From NCBI GenBank assembly GCA_021802645.1, contig JAJZRO010000006.1:62001-126000 (forward strand): a stretch of DNA of 64,000 bases, written 5' to 3'. Made by a program: the position numbers and the translations under genes. The notes under the pieces were generated by a model, which saw only the letters and a list, made by a program, of their open reading frames with translations, searched no databases and was not told the DNA's origin. Origin of the DNA: Deltaproteobacteria bacterium. GTDB taxonomy: Bacteria > Desulfobacterota > Desulfobulbia > Desulfobulbales > Desulfurivibrionaceae. Positions 1 to 9,183 of the stretch are shown here, piece after piece. The first letter of the stretch is position 1. Every line of letters starts with the position of its first letter.

Positions 1-493
1 CAAGATCATCGGTGGCGGCCTGCCGGTGGGGGCCTACGGCGGCAAAAAGGAAATCATGGACCACATCTCCCCGGTGGGCCCGGTCTATCAGGCCGGCACC
101 TTGTCGGGCAACCCGCTGGCCATGGCCGCCGGCGTCGCCACCTTGAAGGAACTGGCCAAACCCGGCTTCTATCAGGCGCTGGAGCAGAAGGCTGCTGGTT
201 TTGCCCAGGGGTTGCAGGCCATTGCCGAGAGGTATCTCCCCGGTCAGACCACCCTGAACCGGGTCGGCTCCATGATGACCACCTTTTTCACCCCTGGGCC
301 GGTCACCGACTTTGCCACCGCCATGCAGGCGAACACCGAACGCTACGGTGCCCACTTCCGTAATATGCTCGCCCAAGGGGTCTGGCTGGCCCCCTCCCAG
401 TTCGAGGCGGCCTTTGTCTCGGCGGCCCAGTCAGAGGCGGATTTGGCTGCTGCCCTCGACAAAACTGAATGGTCATTCAAAAAGTTGGCGTGA
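1..493 (+). CDS. hemL: Glutamate-1-semialdehyde 2,1-aminomutase, C-terminal part
   Basis: PLP-dependent aminomutase that converts glutamate-1-semialdehyde to 5-aminolevulinate, the entry to haem and siroheme synthesis in the cytoplasm. The frame is open from base 2 and ends with TGA at 491-493, so 163 C-terminal residues are visible and the N-terminal part lies outside the window. The first residues, [14 protein letters not shown], match the family's active-site segment; the Lys coded by bases 2-4 should be the Schiff-base lysine. The following [14 protein letters not shown] is also typical of the family. The partner enzyme gene hemA is about 12 kb away in the same window. Identification is firm; only the truncation by the window edge limits it. 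Confidence 0.95.
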   Translation, partial: KIIGGGLPVGAYGGKKEIMDHISPVGPVYQAGTLSGNPLAMAAGVATLKELAKPGFYQALEQKAAGFAQGLQAIAERYLPGQTTLNRVGSMMTTFFTPGPVTDFATAMQANTERYGAHFRNMLAQGVWLAPSQFEAAFVSAAQSEADLAAALDKTEWSFKKLA

Positions 494-590
494 GGGGTAA
501 AAAGCCGTTGACTTTGGGGGGCGGCCATGATACGAAACGAAACGATTTTATCGTCGTGGTGCGCTTTCCGGCGCTGAACGCGAGGAGTCA

Positions 591-815
591 ATGGCCAACA
601 ATCGTAAGGAAATGATGAAGTTGTTGGCCGATTTCAGCACCATCGGCATGGCGGTTGCCTTCTCCATCTTTGTCGGGGTCGGCATCGGCTATTTTCTGGA
701 CCATAAGGTGTTTGGTGGGCGGACCTCGCCGTGGTTTACCCTGATTTTTCTGGGCTTCGGGGTGGTGGCGGCCTTCAAGAACCTCTTCACCATGGCCAGA
801 AGGAAGGACCTCTGA
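591..815 (+). CDS. AtpZ/AtpI-type small membrane protein of the ATP synthase locus
   Basis: A 74-residue protein with two predicted membrane helices (about residues 15-36 and 45-65) and a basic C-terminus. The size, the helix pair with GxGIGYFLD between them, and its place directly before atpI and atpB fit the AtpZ/AtpI family, small proteins thought to help c-ring assembly or Mg2+ handling. The ATG at 591 follows a GAGG-like ribosome site. Its stop overlaps the next start by one base (TGATG at 813-817), pointing to translational coupling. The family assignment rests on architecture and context rather than on a catalytic motif. Confidence 0.8.
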   Translation: MANNRKEMMKLLADFSTIGMAVAFSIFVGVGIGYFLDHKVFGGRTSPWFTLIFLGFGVVAAFKNLFTMARRKDL

Positions 816-1228
816 TGGTCGGGCCTTCGGGCGACACGAAGGCCGGGGATATCTCCCTTCGCGTGGTCCAGGCGGTCAATTGGCTGGCGCTTGCCGGGTT
901 GGCCGGCGCAGCCTGGGTGGGCTACTCCGGTTTTGTGGCCCGTTCGGTGCTGATTGGCGGCGTGATCGCCAATGCGAGTTTTTTCTTTTTGCAAAGGGAC
1001 CTCACCCGGCTGCTCAGTGGGGACCTGACCGCGGCCAAGGCCCGGTTTTTCATGCGATATTATGTCCGCCTCGGAATCGTGGTGGTGATCCTCTTCCTGC
1101 TGGTCAAGTTCCGGCAGGTGCATACCGTGGGGTTGCTCGTTGGCCTTTCCACGGTGCTCTTGGGGATCGGCATCGCGGTCGCGGGAGCGGCCCGCAGGCT
1201 TTATACAACTCGCAGTAAGGAGGCATAG
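815..1228 (+). CDS. atpI: ATP synthase subunit I (AtpI-like)
   Basis: A 137-residue protein with four hydrophobic segments (about residues 19-36, 40-60, 75-98 and 102-122), the layout of the ATP synthase I-chain family, which assists assembly of the c-ring. The ATG at 815 is chosen because it overlaps the preceding stop codon. The frame is open further upstream to 731, but that stretch overlaps the previous gene. The gene lies 3 bases from atpB, so atpZ-atpI-atpB-atpE reads as one operon. No catalytic residues are expected in this family. The call depends on topology and position. Confidence 0.8.
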   Translation: MVGPSGDTKAGDISLRVVQAVNWLALAGLAGAAWVGYSGFVARSVLIGGVIANASFFFLQRDLTRLLSGDLTAAKARFFMRYYVRLGIVVVILFLLVKFRQVHTVGLLVGLSTVLLGIGIAVAGAARRLYTTRSKEA

Positions 1229-1231
1229 GGC

Positions 1232-1954
1232 ATGGAACATCCAATATTATTCATCTCGCTCATCCTGCAGTACCTCGGGTTGCCGGTACCGCACGGCCCG
1301 GTTGGGGATACCCTGCTGGCCAAGCTGGTTTCCCCGCACATGACCTACACCTGGTTCGTCATGCTCTTCCTCATCATCGTGCCGAAGCTCACCATGGGCA
1401 ACTTGAGCATGGTGCCGAACAAGGGGCAGAATTTCTGGGAGGTGATCATCGGCGGCCTGGAAGACTTCATGGCCGAGAACATGGGCAAGGAGGGCGCCCG
1501 GATGATGTTCCCGATGCTGGCCACCTTCTTCATCTACATCCTGGTGGCCAACATGGTGGGCCTGATGCCCGGCTTCATGTCTCCCACCTCGAACCTCAAT
1601 GTCACCTTGGGCTGCACCCTGATCGTCTTCTTCACCACCCATATCCTGGGGTTGAAATTCCACGGGGCAGGGTACATCAAGCACTTCCTGGGGCCGATTC
1701 CGTGGCTCATTCCGCTGATGTTCCCCATTGAACTCATCAGCCATCTGGCCCGTATCCTTTCGCTCTCCATCCGTCTTTTCGGCAACATCATGGCCAAGGA
1801 GACCCTCTTGGGCATCCTCTTCATGCTGGCCGGCGCCTACTTCGCGCCGCTGCCCATCCTCTGCCTGGGTGTCTTCGTCTCCATCGTCCAAGCCATGGTC
1901 TTCCTGCTGCTGTCGATTCTGTACTTCTCGGCATCCATGGAACATGCCCACTAA
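1232..1954 (+). CDS. atpB: F0F1 ATP synthase subunit a
   Basis: Membrane stator subunit a, which provides the half-channels for protons (or Na+) against the rotating c-ring. The protein has 240 residues and several membrane helices. The hallmark helix LSLSIRLFGNIMAKE carries the essential arginine, here Arg181 (equivalent to E. coli Arg210). The C-terminal helix pair, rich in Val and Leu, ends in ILYFSASMEHAH. The start ATG at 1232 lies 3 bases after atpI. The subunit c gene follows, but b, delta and F1 subunit genes are absent, so F1 must be coded elsewhere, an arrangement known from other deltaproteobacteria. Confidence 0.97.
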   Translation: MEHPILFISLILQYLGLPVPHGPVGDTLLAKLVSPHMTYTWFVMLFLIIVPKLTMGNLSMVPNKGQNFWEVIIGGLEDFMAENMGKEGARMMFPMLATFFIYILVANMVGLMPGFMSPTSNLNVTLGCTLIVFFTTHILGLKFHGAGYIKHFLGPIPWLIPLMFPIELISHLARILSLSIRLFGNIMAKETLLGILFMLAGAYFAPLPILCLGVFVSIVQAMVFLLLSILYFSASMEHAH

Positions 1955-1962
1955 GCAAGTGA

Positions 1963-2367
<405 letters not shown>

Positions 2368-2394
2368 TTTCGCAGCGCCTGGTGCGCATGATGT

Positions 2395-2428
2395 AAAGGC
2401 CGCGGGGTTGCCCCGCGGCCTTTTTTTG
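2395..2428 (+). terminator. Rho-independent terminator of the atp F0 operon
   Basis: A perfect 12-bp GC-rich stem (arms 2396-2407 and 2411-2422) with a 3-base loop, followed by a run of T to 2427. It lies 28 bases after the atpE stop and should end the F0 operon. Confidence 0.93.
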
Positions 2429-2484
2429 TTGGCATGTCCGGAGAACTCGGCAAACAAAGAATCACGACTTTTTTCGTTCATTTT

Positions 2485-2759
2485 TTTGCGTGCCTTTATG
2501 CCCGCATGGGTGCAAAGAAAACGAACCAGCAGCGAAGCGGCGAAAGAAAGGGCACCCGGTCACTTGGCCCGCCGGAGGCTGGCTTCCCTGCACTCCTCGA
2601 TCAGGCCGGGCGCTGCGGAACTCAGGCTTATTCGGCCTGCTCTGCGGTGCTCGGCGGCGTGAGACGGGAGGTGTGCTTGATTGCTTCCCAGACATCCAGG
2701 GGCGTCGTTTTTGTGAATGGTATAGTAGTGGTGATAGCAACCGAGGAGAATCGCTTCTT
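2485..2759. repeat. Gene-free spacer with a probable dispersed intergenic repeat
   Basis: The 330 bases between the atpE terminator and rimO contain no convincing gene. The rimO frame is open back to 2490, but that extension has an atypical Arg/Cys/Pro-rich composition. The part at about 2505-2620 (CAAAGAAAACGAAC..., AAAGAAAGGGCACCC, later GCTGCGGAACTC) resembles a class of intergenic repeats I recall from many proteobacterial genomes. No second copy is obvious in this window. A possible -10 (TATAGT, about 2721) precedes rimO. Confidence 0.35.
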
Positions 2760-4118
2760 ATGAAACGTGTCCATGTCATCAGCCTTGGCTGCCCGAAGAA
2801 CCTGGTCGATTCCGAGGTGATGCTCGGCCTCTTGCAGGAGGCAGGCTTTACCGCGGTCACCGAGCCCGAGGCGGCCGACATCCTGCTGGTCAATACCTGC
2901 GGTTTCATCCAGTCGGCAGTGGAGGAGGGGATCGATACCATCCTCGCCCTGGGGGAACTGAAGGAGGATCTGCCGGACAAGGTGCTGGTGGTTACCGGCT
3001 GCATGGTCCAGCGTTACGGCGAGGAGCTGGCGGCGGAGCTGCCCGAGGTGGACCTCTTCATCGGCACCGAGGGCATCCAGGAAATCGTGACCCGCCTGCG
3101 GCAATACCTGGCCGGGCAGCCGGTGCCATTAGCCTTGGCGCCTCCGACCTTTTTGATGGACGCCACGCTGCCGCGCCAGCTCTCCACCCCGTCCCATCGG
3201 GCCTACCTCAAGGTGACGGAAGGCTGCGCCAACCGTTGTGCCTATTGTCTGATTCCCTCCCTGCGGGGCGGCTTGCGCAGCCGGCCGCTTGACGACCTGC
3301 TGGCCGAGGCGCGGGCTCTGGCCGCGACCGGGGTGAGGGAGCTGACCCTGGTGGCCCAGGATCTCACGGCCTATGGCTGCGATTTGGGACCGGCGGGGCC
3401 GCGGTTGCTCGATCTCTTGGCCGGTCTGCTCGAGACCACCGCCATTCCATGGCTGCGCCTCCTCTATCTTTACCCGATTCGGGTGGATGAGAAGCTGCTT
3501 CGTTTCATGGCCGCCAATCCGCGGGTCGTGCCTTATCTCGATGTGCCGCTCCAGCATGTCTCAAGCCGCATGCTTACGGCCATGAACCGGCCGTACGACC
3601 ATCAGCAGGCCCAGGCGGTGGTGCGTCGCATCCGGCGTCATCTGCCCGGCGCCGCCATCCGCACCACCCTCATGGTGGGGTTCCCCGGCGAGACCGAGCA
3701 GGATGTGGCCATGCTCGAGGCATTTCTCCGCGAGCACACCCTCGACCATGTGGGCATCTTCACCTACTCGAACGAGGAGGGGTGCGCGGCCTACTCTCTG
3801 CCCGATCAGGTGGCGGAGGAGATCAAGGAGGAGCGGCGGGAGCGGTTGATGGCGGTGCAGCACGAGATTTCCCTGGCCCGCAACACCTTACGGATCGGCA
3901 CGGTCGAAACGGTGCTGGTCGAGGGGGTGAGTGAGGAAACCGAGCTGTTGCTGGAGGGACGGCTGGCCTCGCAGGCGCCGGAGATCGACGGCTGCGTTTA
4001 CATCAGCGCCGGGACCTGCAATCCGGGGGACCTGGTGGCGGTGCGGATCACCGAGGCACATCCCTATGATTTGGTGGGGGAGATTGAAGAGGAATTCCAA
4101 TCCTCAATCAAGCGTTAA
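2760..4118 (+). CDS. rimO: Ribosomal protein S12 (Asp89) methylthiotransferase
   Basis: Radical-SAM enzyme that methylthiolates Asp89 of ribosomal protein S12. The product has 452 residues, the normal length. The N-terminal MTTase domain has the three cluster cysteines Cys11 (SLGCPKN), Cys47 (NTCGF) and Cys81 (TGCMVQ). The radical-SAM cluster motif is C156-x3-C160-x2-C163 (GCANRCAYC). A TRAM-like domain fills the C-terminal 65 residues. The ATG at 2760 is chosen over the open upstream frame because the conserved domain begins at residue 3 and GAGGAG lies 12 bases upstream. The IPSLRGGLRSRP stretch after the cluster favours RimO over MiaB. It stands alone, after the atp terminator. Confidence 0.93.
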   Translation: MKRVHVISLGCPKNLVDSEVMLGLLQEAGFTAVTEPEAADILLVNTCGFIQSAVEEGIDTILALGELKEDLPDKVLVVTGCMVQRYGEELAAELPEVDLFIGTEGIQEIVTRLRQYLAGQPVPLALAPPTFLMDATLPRQLSTPSHRAYLKVTEGCANRCAYCLIPSLRGGLRSRPLDDLLAEARALAATGVRELTLVAQDLTAYGCDLGPAGPRLLDLLAGLLETTAIPWLRLLYLYPIRVDEKLLRFMAANPRVVPYLDVPLQHVSSRMLTAMNRPYDHQQAQAVVRRIRRHLPGAAIRTTLMVGFPGETEQDVAMLEAFLREHTLDHVGIFTYSNEEGCAAYSLPDQVAEEIKEERRERLMAVQHEISLARNTLRIGTVETVLVEGVSEETELLLEGRLASQAPEIDGCVYISAGTCNPGDLVAVRITEAHPYDLVGEIEEEFQSSIKR

Positions 4119-4236
4119 CTTCGCCGCTTCGCTGCTGCCGGCTCAACGCGCTGCGCGGCTCCTCGCCGTACTGAATTGTACTGTCTCGTCGCTGCTCGCT
4201 GGCCTTCGCGTTTCCATCTTGATTGAGAAATGGAAT
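4119..4236. repeat. Possible intergenic repeat between rimO and the HU gene
   Basis: This stretch between convergent genes contains GCGCGGCTCCTCGCCGTACT followed by an AT-containing centre and GTACTGTCTCGTCGC. It resembles repeats seen in other deltaproteobacterial intergenic regions. The identification is from memory of sequence style only; no second copy was found here. Confidence 0.25.
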
Positions 4237-4254
4237 GAGGGGTGAGGTGGTTGG

Positions 4255-4530
4255 TTACTTGTTCACCAGCTCCTTGAGTTCCTTGCCGACCTTGAAGAAG
4301 GGCAGCTTTTTGGGCCTGACCTTGATCTTTTCGCCGGTCTTGGGGTTGCGGCCGAAATAGGAATCGTACTGCTTTACCACGAAACTGCCGAAGCCCCGGA
4401 TTTCGATGCTGTCGTTCGCTGCCAGCGCGTCGCTCATGGCATCCAGGATGGTGTTGGCAATCATGCTCGCATCCCGCAGCGGGATCTTGGTTTCCTCGGC
4501 CAGCGCCTCGATCAGCTCCGATTTGTTCAT
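4255..4530 (-). CDS. HU/IHF-family nucleoid protein
   Basis: A 91-residue DNA-bending protein of the HU/IHF family, acting on the nucleoid as a dimer. The start at 4530 (MNKSELIEALAE) is preceded by AGGAG in the transcript; the longer open frame to 4623 has non-conserved sequence. Visible family features are the N-terminal helices, the GFGSFVVKQYDSYFGRNPKTGE beta-arm region with the intercalating-Pro position in RNPKTGE, and the Lys-rich C-terminus FFKVGKELKELVN. The sequence could be HU or an IHF-like subunit. The arm RNPKTGEKIKV occurs in both, so I leave the symbol blank. It is a single gene facing rimO convergently. Confidence 0.93.
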   Translation of the reverse strand: MNKSELIEALAEETKIPLRDASMIANTILDAMSDALAANDSIEIRGFGSFVVKQYDSYFGRNPKTGEKIKVRPKKLPFFKVGKELKELVNK

Positions 4531-4688
4531 GCCCCTCTCCTGCCTTGGTCTGCCACGACGGTGGCAGATCGTTTCCGCACTCTGTTGGGTTGCTTCCGTA
4601 GTTCCTGTGGTACCTAGCGGCACCGGGTCCTCGGGCCATCATAAAAACACTTTAAATCCAAGCAGATGACCTATCATAAACAGGTAAC

Positions 4689-5423
4689 TTATGAATTGTA
4701 AAGCATATTTTTGCCGGCGAAAATCTGCGCCAGGTCTTTTTGGTTGAGATATCGGTGGGATCCGAGGGGAAGCGAGCCGAGCCGCAGTTTGCCATAGGCG
4801 GTACGCTGCAGATGGAGCACCGGGTGGCCGATGGCGGCAAACATCTTGCGCACCTGGCGTTTTTTCCCCTCATGGATGACGATCTCGATGACCGTGGCCT
4901 TCTCCTCCTCTTTCACCACCCGGACCTTGGCCGGCCAGGTTTTGTGGCCGTCGAGGACAATGCCCTCTTCCAGTTGCCGGAGTTGGCGGCGGTCGGGCCG
5001 GCCTTTGACCGTGGCCACATAGGTCTTGTTGATCTCGTACTTGGGGTGGATGACTCGGTTGGCCAGCTCACCGTCGTTGGTCAGCAGCAAGGCCCCCTCG
5101 GTGTCGAGGTCGAGGCGGCCGACCGGGAAGACCCGTGCCTTGACCCCGCGCAGCAGACTGGTGACCAACGGCCGGCCCTGCGGGTCGCTCATGGTGGTGA
5201 CATAGCCGGCCGGCTTGTTGAGCAGGATATAGACCAGCTCTTCCTCGCGGGCAATGGGTTTGCCGTCGAAGGTGATGCGGTGGCGGGCCGGGTCGATCTG
5301 AAGCCCCATCTCGGTAACGGTCTTGCCGTCCACCGCCACCCGGCCGGCCCTGATGTATTCCTCGGCAGCGCGGCGGGAAGCGACGCCCGCCTGGGCAAGG
5401 ATTTTTTGCAGCCGTTCTTTCAT
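4689..5423 (-). CDS. rluB: RsuA/RluB-family rRNA pseudouridine synthase
   Basis: A 244-residue pseudouridine synthase of the RsuA/RluB/RluE/RluF family. The N-terminal S4 RNA-binding domain covers residues 1-60 (RLQKILAQAGVASRRAAEEYI). The catalytic domain follows, with the active-site Asp in GRLDLDTEG. The closing motif HEGKKRQVRKMFAAIGHPV is typical of RluB, which modifies position 2605 of 23S rRNA, but RsuA-like or RluF-like specificity cannot be excluded. The 244-residue length lacks the long tail of E. coli RluB. The ATG at 5423 has GAGGA-like sequence upstream in the transcript. It lies divergent from nothing close by and is probably monocistronic or shares a transcript with the upstream hypothetical gene. 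Confidence 0.88.
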   Translation of the reverse strand: MKERLQKILAQAGVASRRAAEEYIRAGRVAVDGKTVTEMGLQIDPARHRITFDGKPIAREEELVYILLNKPAGYVTTMSDPQGRPLVTSLLRGVKARVFPVGRLDLDTEGALLLTNDGELANRVIHPKYEINKTYVATVKGRPDRRQLRQLEEGIVLDGHKTWPAKVRVVKEEEKATVIEIVIHEGKKRQVRKMFAAIGHPVLHLQRTAYGKLRLGSLPLGSHRYLNQKDLAQIFAGKNMLYNS

Positions 5424-5501
5424 CGTCCTCTCGGGGCAAAAGGAAAGGGGCAGTCCGTGCGGAATGCCCCTTCAGGTGCGGTCAGTGGTGTGGCAGCGGG
5501 A

Positions 5502-5930
5502 TCAGGCGTAGTCTCCCCGCCGGAATTTGGCGGTTTCGAGATAGGAGACTGTGGCCACCCGGTCAAGCAGTTTGGCCAGCGGGTCATCGCCCGGCATCTG
5601 ATTCTTGATGGAGAGCAGGGCGGCCACGTCCTCTTCCAGGGCGGCGGCATAGGGTTCCAGCTCTTCGGGCTTGAGGGCGGTGTTGCCCAAGGCGGCGCTG
5701 AAGGAATCAAGGGTGTTGATGGTGGTTTCGCTCAGCTCCAATCCTTGCAAACGAAGAGCGGCCGGGATTTGGCTGGCGGCCGTCACCGGCGCCGCGGCAG
5801 CGGCCTGATTGGCGGCGGCGCTGGTCGCGATCTCCCGGGCCAGGAGTTGCTGGAAGTCGGTGGCGTTGTTCGTGGTCGCATTCACCGGGCCACGGCTTTT
5901 GATGCTCTGAAAAATGTCCTGGATCTTCAC
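5502..5930 (-). CDS. Hypothetical protein, Ala-rich N-terminus
   Basis: A 142-residue protein I do not recognise. It begins MKIQDIFQ, has a low-complexity Ala/Thr-rich stretch (about residues 33-55), then a helical C-terminal half with ETTINTLDSFSAAL and EDVAALLSIKNQM. There is no signal peptide and no membrane segment. The acidic amphipathic C-terminus and size recall small flagellar or secretion-associated proteins, but nothing here proves that. It precedes the RluB-type gene on the same strand with a gap of about 80 bases. Codon use looks normal for the window, supporting that it is real. Confidence 0.6.
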   Translation of the reverse strand: MKIQDIFQSIKSRGPVNATTNNATDFQQLLAREIATSAAANQAAAAAPVTAASQIPAALRLQGLELSETTINTLDSFSAALGNTALKPEELEPYAAALEEDVAALLSIKNQMPGDDPLAKLLDRVATVSYLETAKFRRGDYA

Positions 5931-6098
5931 GCTGGGCCTCGCTAGGGGCTATTGTTGCTCTTCATTTTAGCGTATCGGCGCAACGGGCGTCAAACATTAA
6001 CGGAAAGGTGCGGCGCGGAACGGCGTGGTCCTGCCTTGCCAGCGGCGGCCATTGCCTCTATAAAAAGAAGAGCAGGGCCTCGTTGACAGGGAGGAAGG

Positions 6099-7355
6099 AT
6101 GCACGATTTCATGCGGCGGTTGTTTGCCAGCCACCGGCCACGGTTGGGCGGGCTCGACATTCTGAAATATATCGGTCCCGGCTTCGTGGTCACCGTGGGC
6201 TTTATCGATCCGGGCAACTGGGCCACCAACGTGGCGGCAGGGTCACAGTTCGGTTACAGCCTCTTGTGGGTGGTCACCCTCTCCACCCTCATCCTCATCC
6301 TGGTCCAGCACAACGCGGCCCATTTGGGGATCGTCACCGGCCTCTGCCTCTCCGAGGCGGCCACGAAATTTTTTCGTCAGCCCTGGCGCGCCCTCTTTCT
6401 CGGCAGCGCCATGCTCGCCTCCATTGCCACCTCGCTGGCCGAGTTGCTAGGGGCCGCCATCGGCCTCAACATGCTCTTCGGCCTGCCGCTCATGGTCGGC
6501 ACCCTGCTCACCGCCGGGGTGGTGATCGTGGTGGTCTCCAGCAACGGCTACCGGGCCATCGAGCGCTACATCATCGGCTTGGTCTCCCTGATCGGCTTTT
6601 CCTTCATCTACGAGCTCTTTCTCGCCCGGGTGGACTGGCCCGCCACTGCCCGCGGGCTGGTGATGCCGACCTTCCCGGCGCAGTCGATTCTCATCATCAT
6701 GGCGGTGCTCGGGGCAGTGGTCATGCCCCACAACATCTTCCTCCATTCGGAGATCATTCAGAGCCGTGAGTGGCACCGGGGCGACGCGGCGAGTATCCGG
6801 CGGCACCTGCGCTACGAGTACATCGACACCATCTTCGCCATGGTGGTGGGCTGGGCGATCAACAGCGCCATGATCGTCATGGCGGCGGCGGTCTTTTTTA
6901 CCGATCATGTCACGGTGCGTGAGCTCAGTCAAGCGGAGGCGACCCTGCGGCCGCTGCTTGGCCAGAGCGCGGCCCTGGTCTTTGCGGTGGCGCTGTTGCT
7001 GGCGGGGTTTTCCTCTTCGGTCTCCTCGGCCATGGCCGGGGCCAGCATCTTTGCCGGCTATTTCGCTGAACCGCTCGATCTGCGCGACAACCATTCCCGG
7101 CTGGGGGCGCTCCTTTCCATCGGGCTTGCGGCGCTGGCAGTCTTCTTTTTGCAAGATCCCTTTCAGGGGCTGATCTGGAGCCAGGTGGCGCTCAGCATCC
7201 AGTTGCCGTGGACGATCCTCGGTCTCATCATTCTGACCTCGTCGGCCAGGGTGATGGGGGAGTACCGCAATCGCGGCGGCGAAAAATGGCTGCTCTGGGG
7301 GCTCGGCCTCTTGGTGGCGGTACTGAACGGTGTGCTGCTGGCCAGTTTTTTCTGA
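6099..7355 (+). CDS. Nramp-family divalent metal transporter
   Basis: A 418-residue inner-membrane symporter of the Nramp (MntH-like) family, expected to import Mn2+ or Fe2+ with protons. Membrane helix 1 holds the metal-binding DPGN motif (FIDPGNWATN). Helix 6 holds MPHNIFLHS, the second metal-site signature with Met and His. About eleven hydrophobic segments are visible. The ATG at 6099 follows a GGGAGGAAGG site. The family has both Mn/Fe transporters and Mg/Al variants; the Met-Pro-His in helix 6 supports a transition-metal substrate. It stands alone between oppositely oriented genes. No Mn riboswitch or regulator is evident upstream. Confidence 0.93.
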   Translation: MHDFMRRLFASHRPRLGGLDILKYIGPGFVVTVGFIDPGNWATNVAAGSQFGYSLLWVVTLSTLILILVQHNAAHLGIVTGLCLSEAATKFFRQPWRALFLGSAMLASIATSLAELLGAAIGLNMLFGLPLMVGTLLTAGVVIVVVSSNGYRAIERYIIGLVSLIGFSFIYELFLARVDWPATARGLVMPTFPAQSILIIMAVLGAVVMPHNIFLHSEIIQSREWHRGDAASIRRHLRYEYIDTIFAMVVGWAINSAMIVMAAAVFFTDHVTVRELSQAEATLRPLLGQSAALVFAVALLLAGFSSSVSSAMAGASIFAGYFAEPLDLRDNHSRLGALLSIGLAALAVFFLQDPFQGLIWSQVALSIQLPWTILGLIILTSSARVMGEYRNRGGEKWLLWGLGLLVAVLNGVLLASFF

Positions 7356-7367
7356 ACCGTTGGCCGT

Positions 7368-9146
7368 CTACCGCCATTGGGGCGGCAGGAGCTTGGTGAG
7401 TTTGTTGTCCACCAGGGCCTTGGTCGCCGGGTCTACCTCCAGGACGTGCGGATACCACGGCTTCATCCGGCAGTCGAAGACCACCGGCGGGGTGAGGCCG
7501 ACATGGAAGCGTTTCACCGCGCTGGCGGCGGCATGGATGTCGGCGGCCGGCTCGAAGCGGGTGAAGAAGGTCCAGAGGAACTCCTGAAGGCTGACCGTGG
7601 CTGCGGCAACATCGTCCACCAGTACCACCACCGGCCAGTCACCGAGGGCTTCGGCAGCGGCAAGGCGCTGGGGCAGCTCCTTGTCTTCGGCAAAGGGGCG
7701 ACCCTGCACCACCAGGGTGCCGGGCAGATAGGCCACTGCCTTGCTGGCGCCTTGGGGGAGTTCCCCGTGGAAACTCTCGGGCAACACCCGCTTGGCCGCC
7801 TTGCCCAACCCCATGAGCATCGCCTTGGAGCCGGAGTTCACCGAGGGGCCGGTGTAGTCGAGGGTGTCCTGGGAGACGTTGGCGAAGATGAAGAGGTCGC
7901 TGGCCCAGTTGACCCGCTCCAGCACATGGACCCAGAGTTTCCTGAAATCCGCCACGTCGAGGTCGCCATCGGTGACGATGAGGAACTTGGTGAGCGAGAG
8001 CTGGCCCTCGCCCAGGATGCGCAGCCCCGAGGCAAAGGCCTCGCGGGGATAGCGGTCCGCCACCCGGGCGGCGGCCAGGCAGTGGAAGCCGGTCTCGCCA
8101 AAGGTCTTCAACTGCCGCACCCCGCTCATCACCAGCGGGAAAAGCGGCGAGAGCAGATCCTGCAAAAAGTCGCCGATGTAGAAATCCTCCTGCCGCGGGC
8201 GGCCTACGACGGTGGCCGGGTAGATGGCGTCCTTGCGGTGGTAGATACGGTCGATCTGAAAGACCGGGTAGTCGTGGGTGAGCGAGTTGTAGCCGTAGTG
8301 GTCGCCAAAGGGCCCTTCCGGCCGCCGCAGGTGGGGCGGCACCACCCCCTTGGCCGCGAACTCGGCGGTGGCCACCAGCCGGTGGCCGCCCAAGGGGTCC
8401 TCCACCATGGGCAGCTTCTTGCCCAGCAGCAAGGAGGCAAGCATCAGCTCCGGGATGTTTTCCGGCAGCGGCGCGATGGCCGCCAGCATCAGGGCGGGCG
8501 GCCCGCCGATGTAGAGGGTGAGCGGCAGGGGCTCGTTCAGCTTCTCCGCCTCGTGGTAATGATAGCCGCCCCCCTTGTGGATCTGCCAGTGGATGCCGGT
8601 GGTGGCGTCGTCGTAGCGTTGGATGCGGTACATGCCGAGGTTGTGGCCGCGGCCCCCGGGGTGCTCGGTGTAGACGAGCGGCAGGGTGACAAAGGGGCCG
8701 GCGTCGGTATCCCACGAGGTGAGGAGCGGCAGTTCGGTAAGGCGCGGCGGCTGCATGCACTGCTCAAGGATCGGCGCGCTCCGCACCTTCTTGAGCCCGA
8801 CCCTGGCCAGCTGGCCCACGAGCGGGCGCAGCGCCCAGAGCTTTTCCAGGCTCGGCGGCATGATCGTTTCCAGGGTCCGCACCAGGTCGGCGACGAATTG
8901 CTGGGGCCGGCGGCCGAAGGCGAGTTCCATGCGGCGGCTGGTGCCGAAGAGGTTGGTAACCACCGGAAAGCGGCTGCCCTTGACCTTGGTGAAGAGGAGG
9001 GCCGGTCCGCCCTTGGCGATGACCCGGCGGTGGATCTCGGCGATCTCGAGATGGGGGTCCACCGGCTCGGTGACGGTGAGCAGTTCGTTCTGCTCCTTGA
9101 GGAGCGCAAGGTAGCCCCGCAGGTCGTTGGTGAGATGTGGTGCCAT
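7368..9146 (-). CDS. UbiD-family decarboxylase (possibly the menaquinone-pathway type)
   Basis: A 592-residue prenyl-FMN-dependent decarboxylase. Start 9146 is chosen because GGAGG lies 5 bases upstream in the transcript; the alternative at 9161 would overlap that site. The N-terminus (DLRGYLALLKEQNEL) and LFTKVKGS, TNLFGTSRRMELA are typical of the family. The HKGGGYHYHEAE segment and EGPFGDHYGY contain the conserved Arg/Glu/His active-site region. The length near 600 fits the decarboxylase group of the futalosine menaquinone route (MqnL) as well as UbiD proper, and the substrate is not decided by sequence. No UbiX flavin prenyltransferase gene is in the window. A small unknown gene follows 37 bases upstream in transcription order. 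Confidence 0.9.
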   Translation of the reverse strand: MAPHLTNDLRGYLALLKEQNELLTVTEPVDPHLEIAEIHRRVIAKGGPALLFTKVKGSRFPVVTNLFGTSRRMELAFGRRPQQFVADLVRTLETIMPPSLEKLWALRPLVGQLARVGLKKVRSAPILEQCMQPPRLTELPLLTSWDTDAGPFVTLPLVYTEHPGGRGHNLGMYRIQRYDDATTGIHWQIHKGGGYHYHEAEKLNEPLPLTLYIGGPPALMLAAIAPLPENIPELMLASLLLGKKLPMVEDPLGGHRLVATAEFAAKGVVPPHLRRPEGPFGDHYGYNSLTHDYPVFQIDRIYHRKDAIYPATVVGRPRQEDFYIGDFLQDLLSPLFPLVMSGVRQLKTFGETGFHCLAAARVADRYPREAFASGLRILGEGQLSLTKFLIVTDGDLDVADFRKLWVHVLERVNWASDLFIFANVSQDTLDYTGPSVNSGSKAMLMGLGKAAKRVLPESFHGELPQGASKAVAYLPGTLVVQGRPFAEDKELPQRLAAAEALGDWPVVVLVDDVAAATVSLQEFLWTFFTRFEPAADIHAAASAVKRFHVGLTPPVVFDCRMKPWYPHVLEVDPATKALVDNKLTKLLPPQWR

Positions 9147-9183
9147 GGGGCCCTCCTGCACGCCTGTGGCGGGGCAATGGGTC